Below, in pieces: positions 1 through 10,870 of a stretch of 64,000 bases of DNA. The stretch is from Oncomelania hupensis (Eukaryota; Mollusca; Gastropoda; Littorinimorpha; Pomatiopsidae). A program made the translations under genes and the position numbers. How positions within the stretch are numbered: position 1 is the first letter of the stretch; each line of letters opens with the position of its first letter. Below the pieces are notes generated by a model. It was not told the DNA's origin and made no database searches. It worked only from the letters and a program-made list of their open reading frames with translations. The DNA lies in assembly GCA_036898135.1 (NCBI GenBank), contig CM072512.1:12698312-12762311 (forward strand), in the 5' to 3' direction.

Positions 1-78
1 ACCCAATAATGCCGTGCGATGACGACACCAAACAATGGGAGTGAGTTCAGCTAACGCAAGTTTTGAGGTAGTCGAATG

Positions 79-1325
79 TTACGATTGAGAGGCGCAGAGT
101 TATTTTGCAAAGCATGCAATGATAGCGTGTATTTACCTTTGATTTAATTCGGCGCTGTTGCTAGAAAAAGCTTTGTACAATGTTACCGGTAATAGTTTTC
201 GTCGATCGATAGTGTTAAAATATAGTTAAGAACTTTCTGGAATTACTTGTCGAATTTTCCAGATCTTACCGGTAATAGCTAAGCGATTCTTCTAAACTGA
301 GGTTAGTTGGTTAGTTATTCATTGCTTACAGGGTCCATCGGACTGCAAAGAGCCGAATCAGGACCACAAAATCAAGACTACAACTTGGCTGAAAGAGGAC
401 TCACCCCTGATCTGCTGAAACAACCCCAGTGATAACACTGAAAGCACTCCGCCAAGCGGTCACTGTACAATAAAGGAATCCCACGCAGGGGACGCCGAGG
501 CTATAATCTAATTTATCGAATCCCCGTTTATAAAAACAAAATAGAATACAAACATCATTATAAAATGCAACAAAACACATACATAGAAAATGCGTACATT
601 GCTAAATAATAATATCATAGGAAGCCCTATAGTGACCATTTGGCAGAAAGCGTCCATATATTCCCAAGCTGATACAACAGACCTTACACACAAATAAAAA
701 AGTTTTGTCCCGGAAGAGTTTTCAAGAAAGAAAGGTAGGTGACTGGTTAATAGCGAAGAAGAAGAAGAAGAAGAAAATATAGTAGATTAATAGAACAGAG
801 TAGGAATAAAAAAAAACGACAACAGTAAGAATTTATAGCACTAAATTTCCAAAACGTGGGGATACAGAAACCCCCGGTGCTCCCACGAGGGCGTCTAAAC
901 TGAGGAATATTCTAAGACGTAAGGCAGTGCGTAGTTCCGGTGACGAGTTTTATTGTGATTGGATGTTATTGTGTCATTCTGGAATGTTCTAAGGTTTACT
1001 GTATTGCATAGAGCCTATATAAGTAATGCACTGTCTGCTTGTACAAGTGTATCGATTCCCCCCACCCTCCCCCCCTTCCCAGTCCCCTATTCGCTCATGT
1101 GACGCGGGACTTTAATCTACCTACCTAACCTAACCTTGTACAAGTGAGTTTCGGAGTGATTTTCGGAAAGCGATCTTGTATGGAGCAGTTGTTGGTGTTC
1201 GCTGAATAAAGTTGGAAAACGTTATACAACTCCTCCTGCCTTGTTGCTGAATGAACAGGCTGCGTGGATAAACGAATTCGAGTTACACATTTCAAGATTC
1301 AAGCATCGGGGTTGAATCGACTATT
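79..1325 (+). repeat. LTR-like repeat copy 1, split by a retroposon
   Basis: A promoter- and poly(A)-bearing repeat begins near TGTTACGATTGAGAGG and continues to about 1325, interrupted by the retroposon at 303-893. Minus-strand relatives lie at 27415-29000 and 33583-34100. The shared 3' half contains a TATA-like CTATATAAGTAATGCA (about 1016), then GAATAAAGTTGGAAAAC (about 1204). This TATA-then-AATAAA layout, and the TG start, resemble a long terminal repeat. No linked gag or pol was found, so these may be solo LTRs or fragments. Exact ends and target duplication were not resolved. Confidence 0.45.
303..893 (-). mobile_element. DR-A retroposon copy 1 (12-bp target duplication)
   Basis: This ~590-bp unit belongs to a family with about ten copies in the window, called DR-A here. 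Read on its presumed sense strand it starts with a GC-rich leader (CCCCCG...GGGTTTC), then a TATA-like box, ends with the conserved TGCAGTCC(G)CTGGACCC, and finishes in a short tandem tail (here AACTAAC-like). The 12-bp sequence TCTAAACTGAGG flanks it on both sides (291-302 and 894-905), a target-site duplication expected of LINE-mediated retroposition. It encodes no long protein. It interrupts the LTR-like repeat. Confidence 0.7.
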
Positions 1326-1620
1326 GATAAATACCTATAACATCGAACAACAAACAACTTTATGCCAAGCTTTAGTAGCAACAGCACAGAATCAAATCAA
1401 AGGTAAATACACACTATAGTGTGCGCATTGCAAAGCAAACTGTTCTGTCATGCACGTCTCAACCGCCACAGTGACCATTCTTGAATGCTACCATTGAAAA
1501 TTTTAAAAAAAAATTGTATTGCCTATACGAATATATTCAATAATGGTACTGGATCCAGTCTGGACTGGAAAAGATCAACATAGTCACAGTAGAAACGATT
1601 TATAGGAAGGAAAAGCACAC

Positions 1621-1632
1621 CGAGAGAGAGAG

Positions 1633-1698
<66 letters not shown>
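1621..1698. repeat. (AG)n microsatellite
   Basis: A nearly pure AG dinucleotide run with a few AGAC interruptions at its left end. Apparent reading frames across it (Leu-Ser or Arg-Glu repeats) are artefacts of the repeat. Confidence 0.95.
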
Positions 1699-1704
<6 letters not shown>

Positions 1705-2737
1705 GGTTCGAAGACACAGTAAGTGATCAACAGCAAATTATTTTATTTAGCATACATGTATGCATTTATTATTAAAACAAAATGTACAGTTTCTTTTTCA
1801 ATTCACATTAATAAGTTCTATTAATAGTATACAAGCGGGACAGGATTTATACCTTCAAGCTTAATACATAAGATAAGAAAAACAAGAATAGTTGAACATA
1901 ACAATGAACTGATGAAATATCACTGTAGCACTTCACAACAAATCCCAAATGTGTAATTAATTATTGGATTAAGAAATAAGTATTAAATTACTAAATTATT
2001 TTTTTTAACCCACAAAAACAAAACAAACAAAAAAAGAATCGATGTATATCCAGAAACTCATAGCTGAAAATCACCATTTTATCCAATTTTAATTTTATTG
2101 GTGATGTTGTGACTCAGCTTTGTTCTAAAGAAGGAAAATGAAAACATGGAATGAAGGGCCACAATCTGCAAGCAAACGGGGGTCGTTTTAAAAACGATAC
2201 TTTTTTTTTTTCCAAAATGATTATGAGGATGAAAACTTGTATTGTTTTAGTTTCCACAAAATTTTGATGCTCAAGGCACATGGTACTTTTACTTTGCAGT
2301 ACAATATCGGTTAGCCCTCAATGTAAAACAAAACTAACAGATCAGAACCCCACTTATACAAGTAATAACGCAAAAATGCAACAAAGAATCAAAAGTAATA
2401 TATAGGTATATATAAGAAACTTCCTGAAAAACTGTGCATTTACAAATATGTACTGAAAGTAAGTTCGTTTCTGATATTATTGACATGTTCAAAGCTAGGT
2501 CTGTCAGCAAATCAGTCATAACATTGAAAAAGTAATTTAATCAGTCAGCAATTGGTAATTCATTCAATCAAAACATCCATTCAAAACATTTTCCACACTA
2601 ACAATGCACATTCAACTAGTTTCACATTTTAATCATCCTCCTTATTATTTTTTTTTTATCATTATTAATGAGAGCATTTGTGAGAAAGTTTAGTACATTA
2701 TAACTGCATATACAAAATAACATTTCAAGAAAATACA
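1699..2737. other. No gene seen
   Basis: AT-rich sequence with homopolymer runs and short open frames only. No splice-consistent coding segment, RNA gene or recognisable repeat was found. Confidence 0.6.
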
Positions 2738-3131
2738 TAATAATAATAATACCGGATGCTAATACGCGCTTTACTTCGAATGATTTCAAACTCAAAGCGC
2801 GGCGACCTATACCAACATACACGCTCACGTGCAACAAATATATTACAGACACACAAGGACAACAGTATACAAGGCATACACGTGGTGTAAAGGCAGGGAG
2901 ATCGCTATTAGGAAACTGAAAGTGAAATAGTTTTTGTATTTTTTAAAGATTAATTTGACTGCATCCAATATTATTTTGAAGGGAGGGAGGAAACCGGAGT
3001 GCCCGGAGAAAACCCTCGGTGACCTCAATAGTCTCGTACCTAAGTCACATACGTTCGCCCCTTGCGGGAATCGAACCCGCGACCTTCGGCATAGGAAACC
3101 GGCGACTTATCCACTGCGCCACGAGGCCACC
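2738..3131 (-). mobile_element. tRNA-derived SINE, near full length
   Basis: Read on the minus strand the element opens with a tRNA-like head: an A-box-like GTGGCGCAGTGGATAAG and a B box GGGTTCGATTCCCG. A conserved core follows (CTCCGGGCACTCCGGTTTCC), then a middle part and a 3' end (GCCGCGCTTTGAG ... CGCGTATTAGCATCC) finishing in (ATT)n. The core is shared with the SINE at 28495-28830, and the 3' part recurs at 16290-16375 and 50387-50618. RNA polymerase III control is expected from the two boxes. The clover-leaf is degenerate, so this is not a functional tRNA gene. Confidence 0.8.
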
Positions 3132-3872
3132 CCACATACACTAAACAAAGAATATATCCACACAAGAATTCCTTATGTTGGCCTGCTATGTTCTGAATGT
3201 CATTTAACATTCAATAATGTTTAGGTAAAATATAAAAGTTTATAACATTCAAGTTTCATTTTAAAAACTAACTTAAACCAACAAACATTTTCATTAGTAA
3301 CCTTCCTGATGGGTCATTGTTTATTAGAAACAAAATTGAACTCGGTCAAGGGCGACAACAAAAAAGCGTTCATGGTTGTCTCGCTTTTAAGAAAATTGAC
3401 TGGAGTTTACTAATTGCCTAATTATTATTATTATTATTGGTTATAAGCCTTATGTGAAGCTATCCTCTGGAAAATAAATTATCAAGGAATTGTAGGAAAG
3501 ATTTATTTCCCCTTCTCTGCAAGTTAGTTATTCATTGCTTACAGGGTCCAGCAGACTGCAAAGAGCCAGCTAAAAGAGGACTCACCCTTGATCCGCATAA
3601 AAGATCTGCTGAACGACCCTAGTGGTAACACCGAACGCACTCCATCAGCCGGCCACTTTACAATAAAGACGTCCCAGTTTACAAAAACAAAATAGAATAC
3701 AAACGTCATTATAAAATATCAACGAAACACATACATATAAAATGCCTACATTGCCAAATAATAACATCATAGGAAGCCCCAGTGACCAACTGGCAGAAAG
3801 CGTCCAATATTCCCAAGCTGATCCAACAGACCTCACACACAAATGAGGAGTTTTGTCCCGGAAGAGTTTTCA

Positions 3873-5132
3873 CAAAGAAAGTACAGCTACGCAAAGAAGG
3901 TTCATCTCGGCGAGTGCCTATATAAAGTTACAAAACGTAGCCACTCGTAGCGCCCCCCAGCGATTCTCGTGATAAATGATTCCAAGGGCGATAATTTGTT
4001 CTTAGCGCTATGTAAACAAACCGCTTCAGTAGATTATGTTCCGGACACTCGCTTGCTTAAATTAACAAGCGATTCTGCTTTTTTTTTTTTGAAAGTAAGT
4101 TAATAAGTGTCTGATTTTAATAATGTAAATACAGCTTGCCAACAAGTTGCTTGAATTATGCATTCAGCCGATTAAATTACCGTACCAATGCTGATGATTC
4201 AGTAGGCCTGTACTCGGCCTGTACTCATCCTAGATCCGTCAAAACTCAAACCCAAAAGTAAGCTTGAATACCGGTAATAGCTTTTCTGAACATTGCTTGA
4301 TTTAGCATTTCCAGTTAATAACTGTGTTCCAATCTACTGTTTATCTCATTTACACTGCACTTCTGATTTTAATCGCTGCTAACCTACTGTTAGGCTCTCA
4401 TCTTAAAATTATATTTACTGCTTTCGTTTCGATCAACTGTGTAAATAAGCCTATAAATTATTAGGCCTACTGTTTATCATCATCATTTTCATCATCATCA
4501 TCATTATGGTTTAATATAGGCTATCTCTATAATAGAACTGTAGTTGCAAAAGGAAATTTGATAGGTTAAGATAGACTAAAGAAAAAGAACAGACATGTGT
4601 GTGTATGTGTATATGTATATATTGCACAATGTTAATATTCTTCTGCCAAATTTAACTCTGAAATTTACTCGCACAGGGATAGGCTTATATAAGCATGCTT
4701 GTTGCTTGTCCCTGCTGCTTGTGATGTATATATTTTATATGTATTCTGAAGAAATAAATAATATATAAACCAACAGACATCAAGACTATAGAAGTAGAGA
4801 AATAAAGCAATGCAACAAGAAGAGTGAACAGTGAAGCTTTTAAAGAAAACACATTTAACGTTTAAAAGCATTTTTTTTTGTTGCATGAATCATTACATTG
4901 GAAATTGCACCTAGATAAGACCAAAAAGTGCAACAATAAAAATAGTCAAATAAGAAATATTTGTAGTCATTTATAATATTAGATCTGTACATTGCAGCAG
5001 GCTGCATCAATTATGTTACTTTATTGTTAAACCATCATGCATTTATAAAAGCTGAAAAAAATAGCTTCAAACATTTGTGTTTCTTTTTCTGACATTTAAT
5101 ATGAATATTATAGCAACAAAAAGCAACAATGA

Positions 5133-5189
<57 letters not shown>

Positions 5190-7202
5190 AAGGAAACTTC
5201 AGCAATTATCATTTTTTGTAAAGTACTGTCATCTCAATAAATGTATGTTTAAAATAATGAAAAGGGTAAGAATGTTAGGTTTTTATAATTAAATCTGTTG
5301 TTTACTTTTTGTTTAGCAAGATTAAGACATACCTACAAAGAAACAGAAGTTTTGCAAGACAAAACAAATACAATTAACCCTTTTCCTGTCTGCTTAAACC
5401 AAATGTAATGGAAAGGGAATACAGTCACACAGAAAATGGTATTTTACATTTGAAAGATTTAAAAAATCACATTTGGTATTTTTTCTGCATACATTTCACA
5501 TGCAACAACAACAACAAAATCTGATAATACTAGACAATTAACTAGTAGCATTATACATTAAAAGGATAATAATTAATAGTTTTTGCTCTTGGATTTTTAT
5601 TCTAATGTAGCCGACTGCTGTTCGCTACTGGTGCGGTATTTCTATCCCTAAACCTTACTAGTCATGTAGTATGCTATCTTGACCGTTTTCGTGTAACGTG
5701 TTTAGCCGACGCGTCGTCTGCTACACGCACAGCCTTTGTTTAAACTTACCGCCAAATGCGACACCTTGTCAGAGCCGTACACTAGCCCCCTTTTATTTCT
5801 GTCCATCAAATAATTATTATGTAGCTAGCCTTAGATATTATTCTTATGGAATGTTGTATGAATTTAGTTTATATTAGAGTAGTTAAGGCCGAGATCGCTA
5901 GTCCCAGTGATGTAACCTGCGATAACACTGTGTTTGTAGCTTGTGTTAGTGTGTACATAGAGATTCATGATTTGTAAGAGTTACAGATAAGTCATGCATT
6001 TTATTTGTATATAGTTAGCCAGATTGGACATTAAGCTTTTAGAGCATGTAATACGTATGGGTTTTTGGTATGTCTTAAATGTATCATTTGTATCTTTTTG
6101 TGAACTTGTGTGCTTAAGGTCGTACTTTGAGTCGCGTATTTTCGAAGTTTATTATTTATCTGTACCTTGTATGAATAATTCATGTACATATTTGGGAAGC
6201 TTGTTTTATGCCCTTTCTGGTGATGTGTATTATGTTATGTTTTGATTTGTATTAGGCCAAAGGCGAGCGGGATTTGTAAATTGAAAATAACACAAACTTG
6301 GCCCACAGGCACTTACTTAAGGCTCCGCGAGTGGCTCGCGCATGTGCGTCTCCGCTAAGGCTGGCGCTGTATGATAAAAACCGACTGACCCCCCAGTTGG
6401 AGGGGCAGTGAGACGGCAGACACGGGCCGACACAGAATGTACATACTACTGTAAATGACTGTCTGTTCCGTGGCTCAAAATTATTCACTCAGAAATAAAT
6501 GCTGGAAATAGAACCACATCTTCGATTGGTGTGCGAGTGTGAAAGAAAAAGGAAAAGAGAGTCTTCTTCTTCTGTACTCCTACTACCAGCCTCCTCTAGA
6601 GCGCTCCGCTCTTCTTCCTACTTCTACCACCTACCCTCCACTCATGCATTTATGAAGAATTATTTGCTTAAAAATTACTTCTTTTTTTTAAATAGTTTTT
6701 CTTTACAAGACAACACATCCAGTCAATGAGTCATGCAATAATATTTCATTAGGCCTACTATTTTTTTTTTTTTTTTTTTTAAATTACTCTTAAGCAGCAA
6801 TTAAAACTACGCCTTCCCCTCCCCCCTCCCCTCATCTTCCATTTGTAAGAAATTGGGATATGATAAATTTCAGTATCAACAAAGAAAATACAGTTTACAT
6901 CGAGTGGTAGATCTAGATCAACGTTGTTAGATTTGGTTATAATTATGTTTGATTCTTCCTTTGGACAATTAAAAAACGAAAGTCCAGGGCACTTGTATCG
7001 TCCATTTGTGCAGTTAAAAGCGCTGCAGTGTTGCCCACCAGGACGGATTCTAGGTTTGTTTACTTGATTTGATACACTTTCCTCCATTGCTAAGCGCTAA
7101 GGCCGAAGCGAGTTATCACTTATTCCGCTAGTTGGCGCTCGCAACTTCCGTTTCGCAGTAAGAGTCGAAATGAACCTTCTTTGCGTAGCTGTACTTTCTT
7201 TG
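3873..7202 (-). mobile_element. 3.33-kb DNA transposon with 33-bp perfect TIRs and THAP remnant
   Basis: The ends are perfect inverted repeats of 33 bp (3873-3905 and 7170-7202), starting CAAAGAAAGTACAGCTACGC. They are flanked by a direct 7-bp duplication GTTTTCA (3866-3872 and 7203-7209). The empty site is inferable from sister DR-A copies. A minus-strand frame starting 116 bp inside the right end encodes the start of a THAP zinc finger (6969-7087). No DDE transposase domain is visible in the rest, so this is probably an internally deleted, non-autonomous copy. THAP plus ~31-33-bp TIRs and a 7-8-bp duplication recall P-element-like transposons, but the superfamily is uncertain. A (TC)n run lies at 5136-5183. 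Confidence 0.85.
6969..7087 (-). pseudogene. THAP domain N-terminal fragment of the transposon
   Basis: From ATG at 7087 the frame reads a ~16-residue leader, then GGQHCSAFNC, TNGRYKCPGL and SFFNCPKEE. This matches the start of THAP DNA-binding domains (C-x2-4-C, then a hydrophobic-Phe-x-x-Pro strand). The rest of the domain (Trp, Cys-x2-His, AVPTIF-like tail) is absent. The frame runs on into low-complexity sequence that ends in a T-rich tract (A-rich on this strand). In an intact element this would be the DNA-binding first exon of the transposase. It sits 116 bp from the element end, much like the THAP exon of the 48.5-54.3 kb element. Confidence 0.65.
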
Positions 7203-7535
7203 GTTTTCAAGAAAAAAGGTAGGTGATTGGTCTAGCGAAGAAGAAGATAGTAACTTATAGCAGAGTGATAGAACAGAATAGGAAGAGAACAAAGGAGAAA
7301 GACAGCGGCAGTGGGAATTTAAAGCACTAAATATCCAGAAAGTTGGGATACTATTTATACTGAAACCCCTGGCACCGTCACGAGGGAACTTCTCTGCTGT
7401 AAATTTTGTGAGGAATTAGCTGATATTTGTACCACTTGTTGGTAATTTTCTTCAAATCAGAAAGCAGGAATAATAACAATAGTCAATATATATATATATG
7501 AGATATATGAGAAAATGTACATTATCGCCAAACCG

Positions 7536-7541
7536 TTTATT
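7536..7541 (-). terminator. Candidate poly(A) signal of the Ly6/uPAR gene
   Basis: Minus-strand AATAAA (in ATTAATAAACGG) lies about 280 bp downstream of the Ly6/uPAR stop codon. The intervening 3' UTR candidate (7542-7820) carries no other feature. The assignment is positional only. Confidence 0.45.
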
Positions 7542-7820
7542 AATGTTCTGTTCCAACAGGTAGGTTCTGGAAAATAAAATGGCATTTCCTAGATTTTATG
7601 CAAATACACACAAAGAACCATAACATCAAACATACACAATGCATTCACTCAAATATATACACATATAAAGATACATGCAAATATATAATACATGTCATAC
7701 ATACTAACTTTCACAATTCTCTCTCTCTCCATAATAATCTCACTCGCACCCTTTCTCAAACTCTCGCCATCATTCTCTCTCCAAGTCCCTCACACCCAAA
7801 CTCAATCAAACATTATGCAA

Positions 7821-8029
7821 TCACAAGCTCCACCAAGCGTACAGGACGGCAAACAAACTGACGAAGACAAGGGCAGGGGCAGAATAGAGTGATCGTCCAG
7901 AGTTACAGCCATCACCGGAGCAGGTGTAGACACAGGCGCGGTACATGCGGTCGTGGTCAGGGAACCAAATGTCCTGGCACTGATCACCCATGTCCCGAGA
8001 ACTGCAGAACCGATGAGTCCCCACCACAC
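7821..8029 (-). CDS. Ly6/uPAR gene exon 3 (second half plus GPI signal)
   Basis: Acceptor in a T- and GT-rich tract ending GTGTGCAG| opens 209 nt encoding VVGTHRFCSSRDMGDQC, the DGCN terminal motif, and the hydrophobic GPI-anchor tail, ending at TGA 7823-7821. Five cysteines complete the set of ten. Confidence 0.87.
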
Positions 8030-10122
8030 CTGCACACACACACAAGGGTAAAAAAAAAAAGGTGTTAAATTCACAGGTAAAATTACAGATGTCAAGTGGA
8101 CACAACGACAGGTAAGAATACAAAAACAGGTGTCCAGTAAAATTTACGTACCGGACACATTAAGCGTACTATAGGGGAGAGGTGTCCAATCAACAGATGT
8201 GCTTGTGCCAAAAGGTCGTTTTGAAACGGTATGCATTTTAAAAATGGAAATAAATGTGTATTTAAAATTATGTGTTTGTTGTAATTTGTGATATTGTATG
8301 GATATATGTTAGAGAAATATATAAAATAAACTGATGCTGTTAATTGTAGAATTAGTATATAATTATAAAAAAAAATAAAAAAGTGAAAAAAAGGGAATTT
8401 TTTTGCTGTCCAGAAAGCTGTAAGTTATAGTTGCTCACATTAGTGTCTCTTTACTCATGTAAATGAAATAACAACTGGATAAAATTTTGTAGTTTGACTT
8501 ACCGATGTTTAAGCACTTAAAACAGCTTAACAATTTATCTGTAACCCTTTTTGAAATTATTGCATTATAACCTAATTTTATTCACGGACGGTCGTTACAT
8601 CAAATGTCAAAATCGTACTACTCTTTGCAGACAAAAAAACAATGCTTTAGTGAAGTTCCAGTCCTAATTTTGGGATAACCGAAGCGGAGACATGTATGGC
8701 AAATACAAATATATTTTGTTTAAAGGATAAAACGAAATTCTTATAGGTAAAATATGGCAGATATCTCACTTTTTAAAAAAATGTCAAAAAGTAACGACCG
8801 TTCATACTCGTTTTTTTATTTATTGCTTTACGTTTTGAAACCCATTCCGACATTTTATTATCACGTGACCAAAACAGAAAAGACAAATGGCGGCTATTTT
8901 AGCTGAGAGCAAGCTACGGGAAAAACGGGTTAAGTTTTGATAAAATGTCAAAAAATTTTCAATAGTACGACCGTCACACAGAAGTTTGATATGATCCTTT
9001 CTTCACTTTGTAGAGTTGGATTGTACATTATGCTTTTATTTCGCAGTATTTTTGGAGGAAAGTAAAAATAAAAATGATCGGAAGCGTAAACATAATAAAG
9101 TAGAACAACCAATTGATGTTTTTCAGATCGACAGATGTCTTATTTCAGTAATATCGACCGTCACTTTTCATCAGTAACATGTCAGAGGGTTTTCTTTACC
9201 TTTGGCTGGAAAAAAACATGTCCCTAGCAGTGATTTTCTAACTACAGATCGATAATCTAGGTTATCCAATTTGACAGACTCTTATAAGATCTGTGATGAC
9301 TATAATGTGATAAATAGGCCTAAATTCATTATTATTAGGTTTACATTTATTATTTTATTCAAATATTGTTTGTTTTATTTTTTATTTTTTCACCATTTTT
9401 CAATTTGATACATTTTTTTACTGTTTTACTTTACTAATAATTAGTAAATATGCTGCTAACATGAAAAATTTGTCTTTTTGTCCTAAATGTGCACATTGCT
9501 TCATTATGTATTTCAACACTACTAACAGCAGTGTCTCGTGTAACAACCATCACAATGTTTTTCAATATCAACATTTTGTATTAATTGACAATGTTTAAAT
9601 GTGTTTTATTTTGAAATGTGATCTAAATGTTTTAGAAACAAACATATCTTAAATCATTAAAGCAAATCATAACATAGCCATGAAAACATTAAACCAGATT
9701 TGCGTGATGTTGTTACACCTGACATGATCATCAGGGGTGAGATTTAACCCAGGAGACTAACTAGCCCGCCGGGCTGCGAACTTGTTTTTTCCAACTTAGT
9801 TCCAGTCACTTTCCCGAAAAGGGCAATTACCGAAGTCGAACGAAGCTCTCCGAGTCGAGCGAAGCTATCCGATGTTTTACGAACGAATGCTGGCAGGACT
9901 ACGTGAAACCACAGGCTTGGAAGTCTCGTCTTTCGTAGGCCTCAATTACATACTATATTACTTACGTATTTAGGAGTTTACAAAGACAAAAGAAAAGACT
10001 TCAGAGCTGTGGTGAAACATCCGTGCATAAAAATAGCCGCTGCTAGATCTAATTCTATTTCGATCTGCACAGCTTCAAGCTCAAGTCGAGATTTGCATTT
10101 TGAAGCAGTTATTCTTCTTCTT

Positions 10123-10153
<31 letters not shown>

Positions 10154-10672
10154 TTATTTTATGATGAATAATATACTGACACAATTAGTAATAAGGAGTA
10201 AAAGTAATACATAACACATAAAGCACACATACAACGATTTCACATCTATATCAACAATAAAACCATGATAAAACTTCAAAGCGCTATGGATACGTTGATG
10301 TCCCTTCAGCACGAGGCAAAGCAAGTTTATAATGGTCTCAAAAAACAGTGATATTTTTATTGCAAGCACCAAAGCAATTATTTATTTAACTAATATTATT
10401 CTTTTTAACTGATACAGTAAATTTGTTATATGTATTTCAATTATATGTATTTTAATGAGAAACACGTATTAAAAAAATGTTGCGTGGCGGGCGGAAATTT
10501 CTATAAATCATCTGAAAACTTTGTTAAATCTATAAGAAAAAATAACCAGTAACACCATCTGAATATTTCGGGTTACACCCAACTTCAGCAAAAACAAACA
10601 AAACGTCACTAACCATATTTACACCATTGAGCACACACAGCAGCACACTATTCTTTTATTTTTTTAAAGTAG

Positions 10673-10741
<69 letters not shown>

Positions 10742-10825
10742 GAAGAAGAAGAAGAAGAAGAAGAACAACAACAACAACACACAAACAAAACAAATAAATA
10801 AATTAAAGATTTAACTAAATAACTA

Positions 10826-10870
<45 letters not shown>

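Larger units (their letters stand above)
3527..7388 (-). mobile_element. DR-A retroposon copy 2, split by a DNA transposon
   Basis: The tail-side half lies at 3527-3872 and the leader-side half at 7203-7388. Removing the 3330-bp transposon between them, plus one copy of GTTTTCA, gives GGAAGAGTTTTCAAG, exactly the uninterrupted sequence seen in the copies at 17270-17290 and 23420-23435. The two halves are therefore one retroposon copy split by the later insertion. Confidence 0.85.

Noticed and set aside
3060..3131. tRNA gene (clear A and B boxes)
   Set aside because: Acceptor and anticodon stems do not pair well, and SINE core and tail follow directly. It is a SINE head.
6024..6245. 73-codon plus-strand frame
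   Set aside because: Hydrophobic, compositionally random, no family, inside the transposon.
5606..6610. Possible solo LTR inside the 3.33-kb transposon (TGTAGCCGACTGC start, AATAAATGC near 6493)
   Set aside because: I could not find a matching CA end or a repeat of the upstream TCTAA, so the borders are unsupported.
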